A stretch of 61,667 nt of DNA from Myxococcales bacterium (GTDB lineage: Bacteria > Myxococcota_A > UBA9160 > UBA4427): the NCBI GenBank assembly GCA_014240165.1, contig JAAZXM010000019.1:1-61667 (forward strand), written 5' to 3'. A program made the position numbers and the translations under genes. Positions within the stretch are counted from its first letter, which is position 1. Each line of letters begins with the position of its first letter. The notes under the pieces were generated by a model that saw nothing but the letters and a program-made list of their open reading frames with translations, was not told the DNA's origin and did not search any database. This document shows positions 25,675 through 34,465 of the stretch, piece after piece.

Positions 25675-26571
25675 TCAGTTCTCGGGGCTGGCACTGTTTG
25701 CTTCTGCGCCCTGGCGTTGGGGAACCTGGCGTCGGAATTTGAGACTGATGAGGTTTTCCGTGGTGGCGCGCTCGAATTTTCCAGTATCCCCGTCCATGGC
25801 GTGCTGGTAGGCCATATCCGCCCCCTCCAGGTCGCCCAGGCGGGCACGAGCGACGCCCACGTTGTTCCAGGCACGGGACAGTTCGGGATTGATCTGTGTC
25901 GCGATGATGAAGAGTTCCAACGCTTCTGACCAAGGCGGCGGATCGCCGGCTTCGCTGGCCTTTCGAATCAGATCGTATCCGCGGTCGTTGTAATAGTGGG
26001 CCACCAGGGCGCGGTCGCCGATTTTTTGATAGCCCACGGAGCCGTCTTCGCTCACTGTGCCGCGAAAATCCACCACCAACGGCCCGTCGACGCTGGGCAC
26101 CAGCACCGCGATATGGCTTGCCCAGATCTCCAGGTCGCCCTCTTCTCGGCGCTCGGGGCGATCCTGGACTTCGACATAACGCGCTGCACCGGCGTAGCGC
26201 CGAGCGGCACCCACCAGAACTGCAGCCAACGAAAGGCAGTTTCCGCTCCCGGATGCGATGGTGAGATCGGCTGCCTGGGTTTCTCCCCAACGGTATTCGA
26301 GGCCGAGATAGCGCTCGTCGAAGAGAAGTTTGAGCAGCGCCCGCGCGCCTCGGGAAGGATCGTCGAGGTCGTCCACATGGCTGTGGATCAGGGCGAAGGA
26401 TTCGGGGGAGATCTCATGTGGGATGACCACCGAGCGTTTCGAAAGTCCGGGCACATCCTTCGCGATCTCGGAACGAAGTGCGCCGGGGGGAATGTCGTGG
26501 ATGGGTTTTGGGCCCGCGCAGGCAACGACGAGAAGCCAGGCGATCAGGGCCGCAGCTTGAGGAAATTTCAT
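25675..26571 (-). CDS. Lipoprotein with transglutaminase-like and TPR domains
   Basis: This 298-residue protein has a short lipoprotein signal (MKFPQAAALIAWLLVVAC). A transglutaminase-like fold follows, with a visible Cys-His-Asp triad: Cys in SGNCLSLAAVLVGAARRY, His in IWASHIAVLV, Asp in LVVDFRG. TPR helices come next (INPELSRAWNNVGVARARLGDLEGADMAY). It is probably an outer-membrane-anchored periplasmic protein that binds or processes peptides or peptidoglycan. I took ATG 26571 because the signal peptide begins there; longer in-frame starts to 26769 overlap the upstream gene. The 148-bp gap upstream shows no gene. Confidence 0.75.
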   Translation of the reverse strand: MKFPQAAALIAWLLVVACAGPKPIHDIPPGALRSEIAKDVPGLSKRSVVIPHEISPESFALIHSHVDDLDDPSRGARALLKLLFDERYLGLEYRWGETQAADLTIASGSGNCLSLAAVLVGAARRYAGAARYVEVQDRPERREEGDLEIWASHIAVLVPSVDGPLVVDFRGTVSEDGSVGYQKIGDRALVAHYYNDRGYDLIRKASEAGDPPPWSEALELFIIATQINPELSRAWNNVGVARARLGDLEGADMAYQHAMDGDTGKFERATTENLISLKFRRQVPQRQGAEANSASPEN

Positions 26572-26719
26572 CCACGAGTTTTTCTTGAGGAGGCCTGCGC
26601 CTTTAAACGCGGCCTTCCTGGCCCGGGAGCTTGAATTTCGGGTGAGTCCCAGCACGCCCATCTCCTTCCGGCCGGCGGACTCGAAAGTGTAGGGGACACG
26701 GGAGTCGGCGTCTGCGGGG

Positions 26720-27874
26720 CTAGATGGGCCTTCCGGCGAGTCGAGCCAGGACACCGGTCGTCCATGCATCGGGAATGTTTTTCGCTACCCGGTTTCGGAT
26801 GCCGCATGCAAGGGGATTCGACCACTGCCCGATGCGGCCGATGCGGCGGGATTGGTTCTGGACCCAGCGCACCCGGCCTTGCCGGCGCCGTGTCCATTGA
26901 CTGAGTACCTCGCTCCGGGGGAGTCCGTTCCCGATCAATTCGGCCAGGACCGCCACGTCCTCCAACGCCATGGCGGCTCCCTGCCCCATATCGGGAAGCA
27001 TGCCGTGGGCTGCGTCGCCCACCAGGACCCAGCCGTCCCGGTACCAGGGGCGGTCCGTTATTTCGTAGAGATCGTTTTGAATCAATTCGCTCGGCTCTTG
27101 AAGTCGAGCCAGTAATTCGGGTACCGGGCCTTCGAATTCCGCGAAGCGATTGCGCAGGCGCTGGATGCGGCCTTCGGCCGGATCCGGTTCTCCTGGGGGT
27201 GCATTGACGACCGCAAAGCAGTAGACCCGGCCTTCGCCCAGGCGAACCAGGCCGAAACGCTTCGCGATGCCCCACATTTCCTGGGCGCCGAATTCGAGTT
27301 CGACGCCATGGATCACCATTCGCCAGCAGCTATAACCCGAATAACGCGGGCGTCTCGCGCCGAAGGCCAACTCTCGGGTGCGCGAGTGCAGACCGTCTGC
27401 GCCGACAACGAGGCCAAAGGATCGCTCGTCTCCATCGCTGAGACGAGCGATCATGCGGCCTTCGCGATGCGATGCGGACTCGAGGGTTGTCCCCATCCGG
27501 ATGGGCACGCCTTCCGCGCCCGCGAGCAGCGAGTCCTGGAGCGCGGCGCGATGCAGGGCGATGCTGACTCCGAAGCGGGGCCGCAATGCGTCGAGATTCG
27601 TGGCCATCAGGGGCTGACTCTGGGCGTCGGTGATCTTCATGGCATCGAGCACGACCCCTTTCGCTTCAAGGGATTCGGCAAGCCCGAGGTCGCGCATCAC
27701 CGCCATGGCGTTGACGCCGAGGATGATGCCCGCACCCACCGGCGCCCAGGTGCTGGCGCGTTCGACGATCTCGCACTCGATGCCGCAGCGCTTCAGGGCG
27801 CAGGCCAGCGCCAGCCCGGCGATGCCTCCGCCCACGATGAGGATGCCCTCGCCCCGCCAGTCCGGAGAACTCAT
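26720..27874 (-). CDS. FAD-dependent monooxygenase (PHBH-fold aromatic hydroxylase type)
   Basis: This 384-residue flavoprotein has the FAD dinucleotide motif GILIVGGGIAGLALACAL, the DG motif LVVGADGLHSRTRELAF and the GD motif LVGDAAHGMLPDMGQGA, in the order expected for class A flavin monooxygenases such as salicylate or 6-hydroxynicotinate hydroxylases. The length is typical. It should use NAD(P)H and oxygen on an aromatic or polyketide-like substrate, but the specificity cannot be read. ATG 27874 follows a leader containing GGAAA. The PAP2 gene is 37 bp upstream on the same strand, so the two may share a transcript. Confidence 0.88.
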   Translation of the reverse strand: MSSPDWRGEGILIVGGGIAGLALACALKRCGIECEIVERASTWAPVGAGIILGVNAMAVMRDLGLAESLEAKGVVLDAMKITDAQSQPLMATNLDALRPRFGVSIALHRAALQDSLLAGAEGVPIRMGTTLESASHREGRMIARLSDGDERSFGLVVGADGLHSRTRELAFGARRPRYSGYSCWRMVIHGVELEFGAQEMWGIAKRFGLVRLGEGRVYCFAVVNAPPGEPDPAEGRIQRLRNRFAEFEGPVPELLARLQEPSELIQNDLYEITDRPWYRDGWVLVGDAAHGMLPDMGQGAAMALEDVAVLAELIGNGLPRSEVLSQWTRRRQGRVRWVQNQSRRIGRIGQWSNPLACGIRNRVAKNIPDAWTTGVLARLAGRPI

Positions 27875-27910
27875 GGCCGACTTCGTTTCCGCTCGCTCGC
27901 TTGCTCCACC

Positions 27911-28813
27911 TTAGTGCGCTTGGCCCGGGGTCAGCCGAACCCAACCAAAAAGACGCGGAGCAGCAATGCCCACAAAGAGCATGAGGACAGCGCCGTTCAC
28001 GAAGGCCAGCATCGAAAGGGCGAGGCTTGGCTCCGTGGGCCAGCCATAGCGTATGGCGCGGACCAGCCCGAAGAGAAGGGGCATCCCCAGGGCGAAGCGC
28101 GCGGCTTTGCGCCAGAGCCGGTCGCGTTCGTCGAAGGCGCTGCGCGCCGAGGGGGAGGCCAGGGAGAAGAGGGTTCCGCTGATCGCGCCCGCAATGGCAT
28201 AGCTGGCCGGGTTGGAATAGAAGGCATTGTGGAGCGCTGCCACCGCCAGGGGAAGGACCACGCCCAGTAGCGCGCGCTTTTCCGTGGAGAGTCGGCTGAA
28301 GAAGCTGGCGGTGGAATCCTCCAGGGTGAGCCAGACATAGAGCATCCCGGCACCGATGAGCCAACCCGCCACGACATCGTGGGGGTAGTGGACTCCGAGA
28401 TAGGCCCGGGAGAAACCCACGAGAAAGATGATCACGCCCAGCAGCGCCGTGACCCAGCGCCGGGCTACCACGGCGGCGATGAGGCCGTAGTAGACCATGG
28501 CGCCCTGGGCGTGTCCGCTGGGAAAGCTCAGCCCCCATTCGCCATCGGAGATGATGCGGGGATCTACCTGGAAGGGGCGCGGTTGTCCGAAATAGTCCTT
28601 GAGAACCATGACGAGGAATTGCGCCACCAGCATGGCGAGGGCGGCGCGCAGACCGAGTCGCGGGGCGATGCACCAGACCAGCAGGGGAATCAGGAACAAG
28701 TAGGCGGCGCCGCCGAATTGGGTGATGGCGTGAAAGAATTGGTCCAGCGGGGGGGAGTGGAAGGATTGGATGTAGAGGATGAAGTCGATGCCGTGTTCTC
28801 GGATGGCCTGCAT
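27911..28813 (-). CDS. PAP2-family lipid phosphatase
   Basis: This 300-residue integral-membrane phosphatase has the complete three-part PAP2 signature: KDYFGQPRP (KxxxxxxRP), PSGHAQG, and SRAYLGVHYPHDVVAG (SRxxxxxHxxxD). Around eight hydrophobic segments are present; the last 120 residues are extra membrane helices beyond the catalytic core. It may dephosphorylate polyprenyl pyrophosphate or phosphatidic acid on the periplasmic face, relevant to recycling the carrier used by the polyprenyl-phosphate sugar genes, though they are 9 kb away. ATG 28813 has AGAGG 7 nt upstream. Confidence 0.87.
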   Translation of the reverse strand: MQAIREHGIDFILYIQSFHSPPLDQFFHAITQFGGAAYLFLIPLLVWCIAPRLGLRAALAMLVAQFLVMVLKDYFGQPRPFQVDPRIISDGEWGLSFPSGHAQGAMVYYGLIAAVVARRWVTALLGVIIFLVGFSRAYLGVHYPHDVVAGWLIGAGMLYVWLTLEDSTASFFSRLSTEKRALLGVVLPLAVAALHNAFYSNPASYAIAGAISGTLFSLASPSARSAFDERDRLWRKAARFALGMPLLFGLVRAIRYGWPTEPSLALSMLAFVNGAVLMLFVGIAAPRLFGWVRLTPGQAH

Positions 28814-28907
28814 TTTTCGCCTCTATATCCCCTGCCTCGTTCCCTCTCTCGAGGTTGCCTCCACGGGAACCGCGGCCGACCGCTGGCCCAGATATTTAGC
28901 CTGGTTC

Positions 28908-30035
28908 CTAGGCGAGGGATGCGTAGACCGCGCCCGCGATGCTTCCGCCCCGCAGGTCGCCGAGCAGATCGGCTTCCATGCGATTCATCACGTAGGCGAT
29001 TGAGAGCTGAGCATCCAGGTCGATGATGGCCAGGGACCCGCCCCAGCCTCCCCAGAAGAAGGCGCGCGGGTTCGGGCTGATGGGAAAGCTCGCGTCGTTC
29101 AGGCCGAAACCCATGCCGAAGACCAGAGGCACGCCCAGGACGAGATCCTCGCCTCGGGTTTGCTCCTCGAGAATTCGCTCGACACCGGCCTCGGAGAGCA
29201 GCCGGATGCCATCTACCTCGCCGCCGCAGGCCAGGGCCGAGTGCACCCGAGCGACCGAGCGCGCGTTGCCGATCCCGCCCGCTGCGGGAATCTCCGCTCG
29301 GCGCCAAGCCGAGGTCTGGGGCTCGGTGGCGGTCAGCGGCGCGCCAGCGAGAGCGCGGCTCGCGACGGAATCGGGGTCCGCCAACCCATCGAGGCCGACG
29401 CTGGGGGGGATGAGTTCGCCCACCCGGCCATCGTGGGCCGGGTCCAGGCCGATATGGAAATCCGCGCCCAGGGGCTCGGCGATTTCTTCGCGAAAGAACT
29501 GCCCGATGGAGCGGCCGGAAACCCTTCGTACGATTTCGCCCTGGAGGTAGCCCTGGGTCACGGCGTGATAGCCCGAGCACGAGCCGGTTTCCCACCAGGG
29601 TGCCTGGGCGGCGAGGCCCGCGCAGATTGCGTCCCAGTCGTAGAGTTCCTCCACCTTCCCCAGCGGCGGGTCGAAACCCGGGAGCCCCGCGCTGTGGCTC
29701 ATGACGTGCGCGACCCGCACGCCCTCTTTGCCATTCTGGGCGAATTCGGGCCAGTAGTCGGCGACCGGCGCCTGGAGATCGACCTGCCCCCGGTCGGCGA
29801 GCAGGAGGATGCAGAACGCCGCCATGGTCTTGGTGGTGGAGTAGACGTTGACCAGGGTGTCCTCGGCCCAGGGCGTGCCTTGGGGATCGGCATCGCCCCG
29901 CCACAGGTCCACGACCGGCTCTCCCGCCTGGGTGACCGCGACGCAGGCCCCGAGTTCGAGTTCCTTGGCGAAATTATTTTCAAAGGCCTCTTGGACCGCT
30001 TCGAAACCCGGCTTGCAAAAACCCTGCGTCTCCAT
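28908..30035 (-). CDS. Serine beta-lactamase-like hydrolase/esterase (EstB type)
   Basis: This 375-residue protein has the class C beta-lactamase/DD-peptidase fold. The catalytic SxxK is STTK in LVNVYSTTKTMAAF, the second motif is Tyr in CSGYHAVTQGYL (YHA instead of YxN), and the third region lies near FFWGGWGGS. There is no signal peptide, so it is probably a cytoplasmic esterase or peptidase of the EstB/LACTB group rather than a resistance enzyme. ATG 30035 has AGGAGG 10 nt upstream, and a TAGGAT -10-like hexamer lies about 30 nt before the start. Confidence 0.87.
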   Translation of the reverse strand: METQGFCKPGFEAVQEAFENNFAKELELGACVAVTQAGEPVVDLWRGDADPQGTPWAEDTLVNVYSTTKTMAAFCILLLADRGQVDLQAPVADYWPEFAQNGKEGVRVAHVMSHSAGLPGFDPPLGKVEELYDWDAICAGLAAQAPWWETGSCSGYHAVTQGYLQGEIVRRVSGRSIGQFFREEIAEPLGADFHIGLDPAHDGRVGELIPPSVGLDGLADPDSVASRALAGAPLTATEPQTSAWRRAEIPAAGGIGNARSVARVHSALACGGEVDGIRLLSEAGVERILEEQTRGEDLVLGVPLVFGMGFGLNDASFPISPNPRAFFWGGWGGSLAIIDLDAQLSIAYVMNRMEADLLGDLRGGSIAGAVYASLA

Positions 30036-30190
30036 GACTGGTCGTCCTCCTGGCGTGGAGCGTCGATCCTAACCCAGCCCGCCGGGGCTGCCGAAGGGTT
30101 GGCCGCCCGTGGCCAGGGATATGCGAGGGGGTACCTTCTGCGGGTCTCGGGCGCGCTTCGCAGTTCGGGGCCACAGAGGTCAACCTCACG

Positions 30191-31879
30191 GTGCACGATC
30201 TCCTGATTCGTAACGGAACCCTGATCGATGGGAGCGGAACCCCCGCTTTCTCGGGCGATCTGGCCATTGACGGCGACCGGATCAGCGCCGTGGGCAAGGT
30301 GCGGGGTTCGGCGCGCCGGGTGATCGACGCCGAGGGACGCCTGGTGACGCCGGGATTTATCGATCCCCACACCCACCTGGATGCGCAATTGCTCTGGGAT
30401 CCGCTGGGTACGCCGACTTGCTGGCATGGAACCACCAGTGTCGTGGTGGGCAATTGCGGGGTCGGCTTTGCCCCGGTGCGAGCCGAGCATCACGCGCTGC
30501 TCGCGGAGACGCTCGAATCCGTGGAGCAGATTCCCCGGGCCTCGGTGATGGCCGGTGTCGACTGGCAGTGGCAGGATTTTGGCGGCTACCTCGATACCCT
30601 GGAGGCGAGCGAGTTGGGCGTCAATGTGGGCGCCCTGGTGGGTCATGTCGCTCTGCGGGTCAGCGCGCTCGGCGAAGGTTGCGCGGATCCGGAGCGGGTG
30701 CCCAACCCGGCGGAACTCGAAGCCATGCGGGGCATGGTGGATGAAGCCCTGACCGCGGGTGCGCTTGGCTTTTCTACTTCGCGAACGCGCGCCCATTGCA
30801 TGCCCGATGGCGTTCCGATCCCGGGGACCTTTGCCGGGGACGAGGAACTCGCGGCCCTGGCTTCAGTCCTGGGAAATCATGGCCGGGGCATCGTGCAGTG
30901 GGTGGCGGGTTTCGGCGAGCAGGATTCTACGAGTGATTATCCCGAGGCTTGCCGCGAGGTGGGGCGCATGGGGGAGGTCAGTCGCCGCTGCGCTCGGCCG
31001 GTGATATTCAGCATGTTCACCCATGAACTGGTGCCCGCCCTGCACGGGATCGTTTTGAGCGCGGCGGATGCCCAGCGGGAAGCGGGCGCTGAACTCTGGC
31101 CCATGTTCAACCCGCGACCGGTGCTGAGCTTCGTGGGTCTCCTGAATGAATCGCCCGTGCGGGCATCCGCCTGGAAGCGCCTCTACGAGCGCCCGCCGGA
31201 AGAACGTCTCGCCGCCCTGGAAGAAGCTGGCTTGCGCGCTGAGCTGGTTGCCGTACGCCCAGAGGTGGATACCCGGGTCGGCGCTGAGTACACCCTCTTC
31301 GGTCCCGAGGCGTGCGCTTACGAACTCGAGGCTGCGCCTCGGTTGGCGGAGGTGGCGGCCCAGCGGGGTCAGCGCCCGGTGGAGGCCATGGTGGATCTTT
31401 TCCGCGAGACCGGGGGGCGGCAGATTTTTGCCTCGGCGGGGAGCAACCAGGTGGCCCAGCATATCGAGGATGTTTTCGGCCACCCCGGGACTCTTTTTGG
31501 GCTCGGGGATGCGGGCGCCCATGTGACGGGGATCTGCGATTCCAGTTTGACCACGTATCTCTTGACCTATTGGTGCCGAGAGCGGAAGAGCCTGGGCGTC
31601 GAGGAGGCGGTGCGGCGGCTGACTTCGGCCCCGGCCGATACGTTTGGGATTCGAGGTCGGGGGCGGCTTGTGCCCGGTCATTACGCCGACGTGAACGTGA
31701 TCGACTTCGACGCGCTGCGCATTGAATTGCCCGAATTCGTTTTCGATTTTCCGGCGGGCGCCGGGCGCTGGACGCAGAAATCGTCCGGCTATGACTACAC
31801 CCTGGTCAATGGCGAAGTCTTGGTGGAAGCGGGCCGCCACTCGGGCCGCTTGCCGGGTAAGGTTCTACGCGGCGGTTGA
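30191..31879 (+). CDS. N-acyl-D-amino-acid deacylase-family amidohydrolase
   Basis: This 562-residue metal-dependent amidohydrolase starts LLIRNGTLIDGSGTPAFSGDL, the family's N-terminal beta sandwich. The metal ligand motif is TPGFIDPHTHLDAQLLWDP, followed by CWHGTTSVVVGNCGVGFAP. Late landmarks are GLGDAGAHVTGICDS (catalytic Asp region) and GRLVPGHYADVNVIDFD. These are characteristic of D-aminoacylases, but many homologues act on other cyclic amides. GTG 30191 has GAGG about 11 nt upstream. It is divergent from the serine hydrolase at 28908-30035. Confidence 0.85.
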   Translation: MHDLLIRNGTLIDGSGTPAFSGDLAIDGDRISAVGKVRGSARRVIDAEGRLVTPGFIDPHTHLDAQLLWDPLGTPTCWHGTTSVVVGNCGVGFAPVRAEHHALLAETLESVEQIPRASVMAGVDWQWQDFGGYLDTLEASELGVNVGALVGHVALRVSALGEGCADPERVPNPAELEAMRGMVDEALTAGALGFSTSRTRAHCMPDGVPIPGTFAGDEELAALASVLGNHGRGIVQWVAGFGEQDSTSDYPEACREVGRMGEVSRRCARPVIFSMFTHELVPALHGIVLSAADAQREAGAELWPMFNPRPVLSFVGLLNESPVRASAWKRLYERPPEERLAALEEAGLRAELVAVRPEVDTRVGAEYTLFGPEACAYELEAAPRLAEVAAQRGQRPVEAMVDLFRETGGRQIFASAGSNQVAQHIEDVFGHPGTLFGLGDAGAHVTGICDSSLTTYLLTYWCRERKSLGVEEAVRRLTSAPADTFGIRGRGRLVPGHYADVNVIDFDALRIELPEFVFDFPAGAGRWTQKSSGYDYTLVNGEVLVEAGRHSGRLPGKVLRGG

Positions 31880-31943
31880 GGTCCCGGGCTCTGTGGCATA
31901 CTGGTATTTCGACGGGGCGGCCGGCCCCGAAAGGGGGAGCGAG

Positions 31944-31991
31944 ATGAAGAGCGAGATGAAGATCGAAATGAAGAGCAAGATGAAGAGGCGA
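31944..31991 (+). repeat. Four imperfect 12-bp tandem repeats carrying start codons
   Basis: The units are ATGAAGAGCGAG, ATGAAGATCGAA, ATGAAGAGCAAG and ATGAAGAGGCGA. All are in frame and each unit carries a GAG/GAA-rich tail that could act as a weak ribosome site for the next ATG. Confidence 0.8.
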
Positions 31992-32312
31992 CTTTTTTCA
32001 AAGTCCGGGCTCATTGGGCGGTTGGCCACGCTCTTCGGCGTGGTGGGCTCGATCTTTTTTCTTTCGCTCGGTCCGGCTCTGGCCAATTCGCCGGGCACCG
32101 GGCCGGAAGCGTCCGCTCCCCACGCGATGGCGGCGGATAGCCTCGACCTCGAAGATCACGGCACCTACAGCGGCGAATACGTTTTTGGTATGACGAAGGC
32201 GGTGATGCGCTCGACCCTGACCCCGGCCCTGAAGCCGGCGGCGCTGATCTTCACGATTCCTCTCGACCTGGTGACGCTGCCCTTCGCCGTGGTGGGCGGC
32301 TTCCTGCGTTAG
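31944..32312 (+). CDS. Small exported protein with four tandem in-frame ATG codons
   Basis: This 122-residue protein begins with a repeated MKxE-type N-terminus: ATG codons at 31944, 31956, 31968 and 31980 lie in 12-bp steps. A hydrophobic segment (FGVVGSIFFLSLGPALANS) looks like a signal peptide with cleavage near ALA. The mature part ends in a hydrophobic stretch, LKPAALIFTIPLDLVTLPFAVVGGFL. AAGGGGGAGCGAG precedes the first ATG, which I use as start; ATG 31980 gives the most normal signal peptide. I do not recognise the family. It converges on the COG3014 gene with an 11-bp gap. Confidence 0.65.
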   Translation: MKSEMKIEMKSKMKRRLFSKSGLIGRLATLFGVVGSIFFLSLGPALANSPGTGPEASAPHAMAADSLDLEDHGTYSGEYVFGMTKAVMRSTLTPALKPAALIFTIPLDLVTLPFAVVGGFLR

Positions 32313-32323
32313 CGCGCCCTGTC

Positions 32324-33685
32324 TCAGCGGGGAGCGGTCACGATCAACGCGGCGAACCCGCCCGCTGGGATTTCGACTTCCTGGCGATGGATCTCGGGGG
32401 GGTTGTTGCCCAGCAGGATTTCCACGTGATGCTTCCCGGGCTCGAGACGCGTGCGGTAGACATAGACCCGGTCCGGGAGAAAGAGCCACGAGCGCGTATC
32501 GGGTTTATCGAGCCCCACCAGGGTGGCCTCGGTGGCCAGGGCCAGCACCCACCCCAGCCCATTTCCGGCTTCATTGCCCGCCTGGCGCATGCCTTCGGCG
32601 GCGGCCGCGCGAACGATCATGCGCGAGAGAGCTGCCGCGATGATGGAGGGTTTGATGCGCTCGTATTCGTTGCGGATCTCGGCGCCCAGACGACTGGCGA
32701 GGTCGGGCTGGGCTTTGCGTCCGTCCACGCGCAGGCCGACCTGGCCGAAGCGGCTGGGGCTGGGGGCGAGGCCGGGGTAGACCACGAATTTGAAGACCGA
32801 GTATCCCAGCACCGCGGGATCTCCGCTGATCTGAGTCCCCACCAATCCGATGGCCGCCCCGATGGGCATCCGCTCGGGGATGCGGTGGGGGACGCGGCCA
32901 GTACTGATCACGACCAGAAGTTCGGCGCTCTCTTTGCCCGCGTCAGCTTCGGCTGGGGGTGTGCTCTTGGATAAAAACTTTTCGATGGCCTTGCCGCGAT
33001 AGGGGGTTCGCTCGGCGAGCCTTCGGACGGGTCCGCGGAGCGATTCGAAGTCGCGGACGGCGAGAGCCTCGTCGTAATAACGCATGGCTCCCGTGAACTC
33101 GCCGAGCCTTTCGAGGGTAAAGCCCGCGAGGTATGAGCCGAATGCCGCATGGGGCTGAGCCTGTGCATACTCATCGAGGTAGCGCTGCATTACGCTGAAG
33201 CGGCGGCTTTCGACCCGCGCTCCCTGGAGATTGCCCAGGGCGAGGTAGTTCATCATGTTGAAGCCGTTGAGCGCGAGTTTCTCGGTGGGCGAGGCGCGGT
33301 ATGCGACGGCGCTATCGCTGAAGAAGTAGCGGCCGATCTCGCCCCCTGTGTCGTTGGCAATGTCGAGGAATTCAAGGTCCTTGTCGGCGGCTTGAAAATC
33401 CCGACTGCTCGCGTCGAAGCGGAAGAGCGCCTGCTCCAGGGTGCCGCGATTCAGCAGACCCAGAGTTGTATCGGAGTCGATTTTTTCCGGCATTCCATCT
33501 GCGGGCAGACCGGAAGCCTGTTCGATCTGGCCAATGGCCTCGGCATAGCGACCCGCCTGGGCGTCGGTGCTTGCAGCGGTCATGCGCTCGGAATAGGAAG
33601 CGCAGCCCGAGACCGCCCAAAGGAGCAGCCAGGGTGCCGCGCCCGTCCAGTTCACGCGCGCGGATCGTGTCCGTATTCGAATCAC
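32324..33685 (-). CDS. COG3014-family outer-membrane lipoprotein
   Basis: This 453-residue lipoprotein has a signal ending in the lipobox AVSGC. Helical TPR-like repeats follow (YAEAIGQIEQASGLP; FDASSRDFQAADKDLEFLD; GEFTGAMRYYDEALAVRDF). The second half carries ELLVVISTGRVPHRIPERMPIGAAIG and IAAALSRMIVRAAAAEG, and a beta-rich C-terminus describes a short PEGA-like module (LEPGKHHVEILLGNN). The overall arrangement is that of the uncharacterised COG3014 proteins that often neighbour lpoB, as here. GTG 33685 is 17 bp after the LpoB-like gene, so one operon is likely. It may take part in controlling peptidoglycan synthesis from the outer membrane. Confidence 0.75.
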   Translation of the reverse strand: MIRIRTRSARVNWTGAAPWLLLWAVSGCASYSERMTAASTDAQAGRYAEAIGQIEQASGLPADGMPEKIDSDTTLGLLNRGTLEQALFRFDASSRDFQAADKDLEFLDIANDTGGEIGRYFFSDSAVAYRASPTEKLALNGFNMMNYLALGNLQGARVESRRFSVMQRYLDEYAQAQPHAAFGSYLAGFTLERLGEFTGAMRYYDEALAVRDFESLRGPVRRLAERTPYRGKAIEKFLSKSTPPAEADAGKESAELLVVISTGRVPHRIPERMPIGAAIGLVGTQISGDPAVLGYSVFKFVVYPGLAPSPSRFGQVGLRVDGRKAQPDLASRLGAEIRNEYERIKPSIIAAALSRMIVRAAAAEGMRQAGNEAGNGLGWVLALATEATLVGLDKPDTRSWLFLPDRVYVYRTRLEPGKHHVEILLGNNPPEIHRQEVEIPAGGFAALIVTAPR

Positions 33686-33701
33686 GGTTGGAAGTCCGCG
33701 A

Positions 33702-34307
33702 TCAGCGTTTGAGTGCCTTGCTGCGTGAGGCCTCGTTTTGGAATTTCACGAGCCCGGTTTCGATCTCGAGAATCTGGAGAAAAAGGCTGTATTGAATGCG
33801 CCGGGTCTTTTGCAATCGCTCATCGACGCCAGTGACCTTGCCCGTCACGAAATATCCGGCGCCGAGCTGCTTTCCGAGCCTCGCTGCGCTTGCGGGGTCG
33901 TAGATGGCGCCTTGTTGAATTCCGATTTCTCGCGCGAGCGCAGCCTGGCTCGATTTGGCGACGACCTGCACCCGGCCGCTGTTCACCAGGCTCGTCTCGA
34001 TGGAGGAGAGCAGGGTCAGCATCTGATCCTCGAGGTGTTCGGATGTGGAATTCTCGATGGGCCAGATCGCGAAGATGGGTTGACTGGCGTCGCCTTCGAT
34101 CTCCGTGAGCCAGAAACGGGAGGCGTAGAGCGCGTCGAGGTTCTGGGAAACCAGGTAGTCGATATCGGTCCGATCCAGGGTTGTGCTCATGGCGGGTGCG
34201 TCCATGCCTGGATTCTCGGTCCCGGCACCACCCCGCATCGCTCTTGGGGCACAGGCCAGCGAAGCGACCAATGCGATCAAGAGGACCAGTACCTCGATTT
34301 TTTTCAT
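33702..34307 (-). CDS. LpoB-like lipoprotein, predicted penicillin-binding-protein activator
   Basis: This 201-residue lipoprotein has a clear type II signal (MKKIEVLVLLIALVASLAC). The LpoB/CsgG-like domain shows IFAIWPIENSTSEHLEDQM, the strand SLVNSGRVQVVAKSSQAALAREIG, and LGKQLGAGYFVTGKVTGVDE. In enterobacteria LpoB is an outer-membrane lipoprotein that activates PBP1B. The domain is shared with other CsgG-type proteins, so the partner here is inferred. ATG 34307 has GGGGGA 7 nt upstream. It is the first gene of a two-gene unit with the COG3014 lipoprotein. Confidence 0.82.
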   Translation of the reverse strand: MKKIEVLVLLIALVASLACAPRAMRGGAGTENPGMDAPAMSTTLDRTDIDYLVSQNLDALYASRFWLTEIEGDASQPIFAIWPIENSTSEHLEDQMLTLLSSIETSLVNSGRVQVVAKSSQAALAREIGIQQGAIYDPASAARLGKQLGAGYFVTGKVTGVDERLQKTRRIQYSLFLQILEIETGLVKFQNEASRSKALKR

Positions 34308-34465
34308 CGGAAAATCCCCCGAGTTGAAAGCCTTCTCGAAAGGGTTGCACAGACGGTGGCCCGCGTCCTACCCCGCGGCGCCTCCTTGCCGGGATCCGCA
34401 AAACTTTCAGGCTCCCCAGCGCAATCAGGGCTAGGATGTCGACCGGTTCAGGAGGTTCGTTCCCC

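Noticed and set aside
28908..30035. Antibiotic-resistance beta-lactamase.
   Set aside because: No signal peptide, YHA instead of YxN, and an EstB-like sequence; an esterase or peptidase is more likely.
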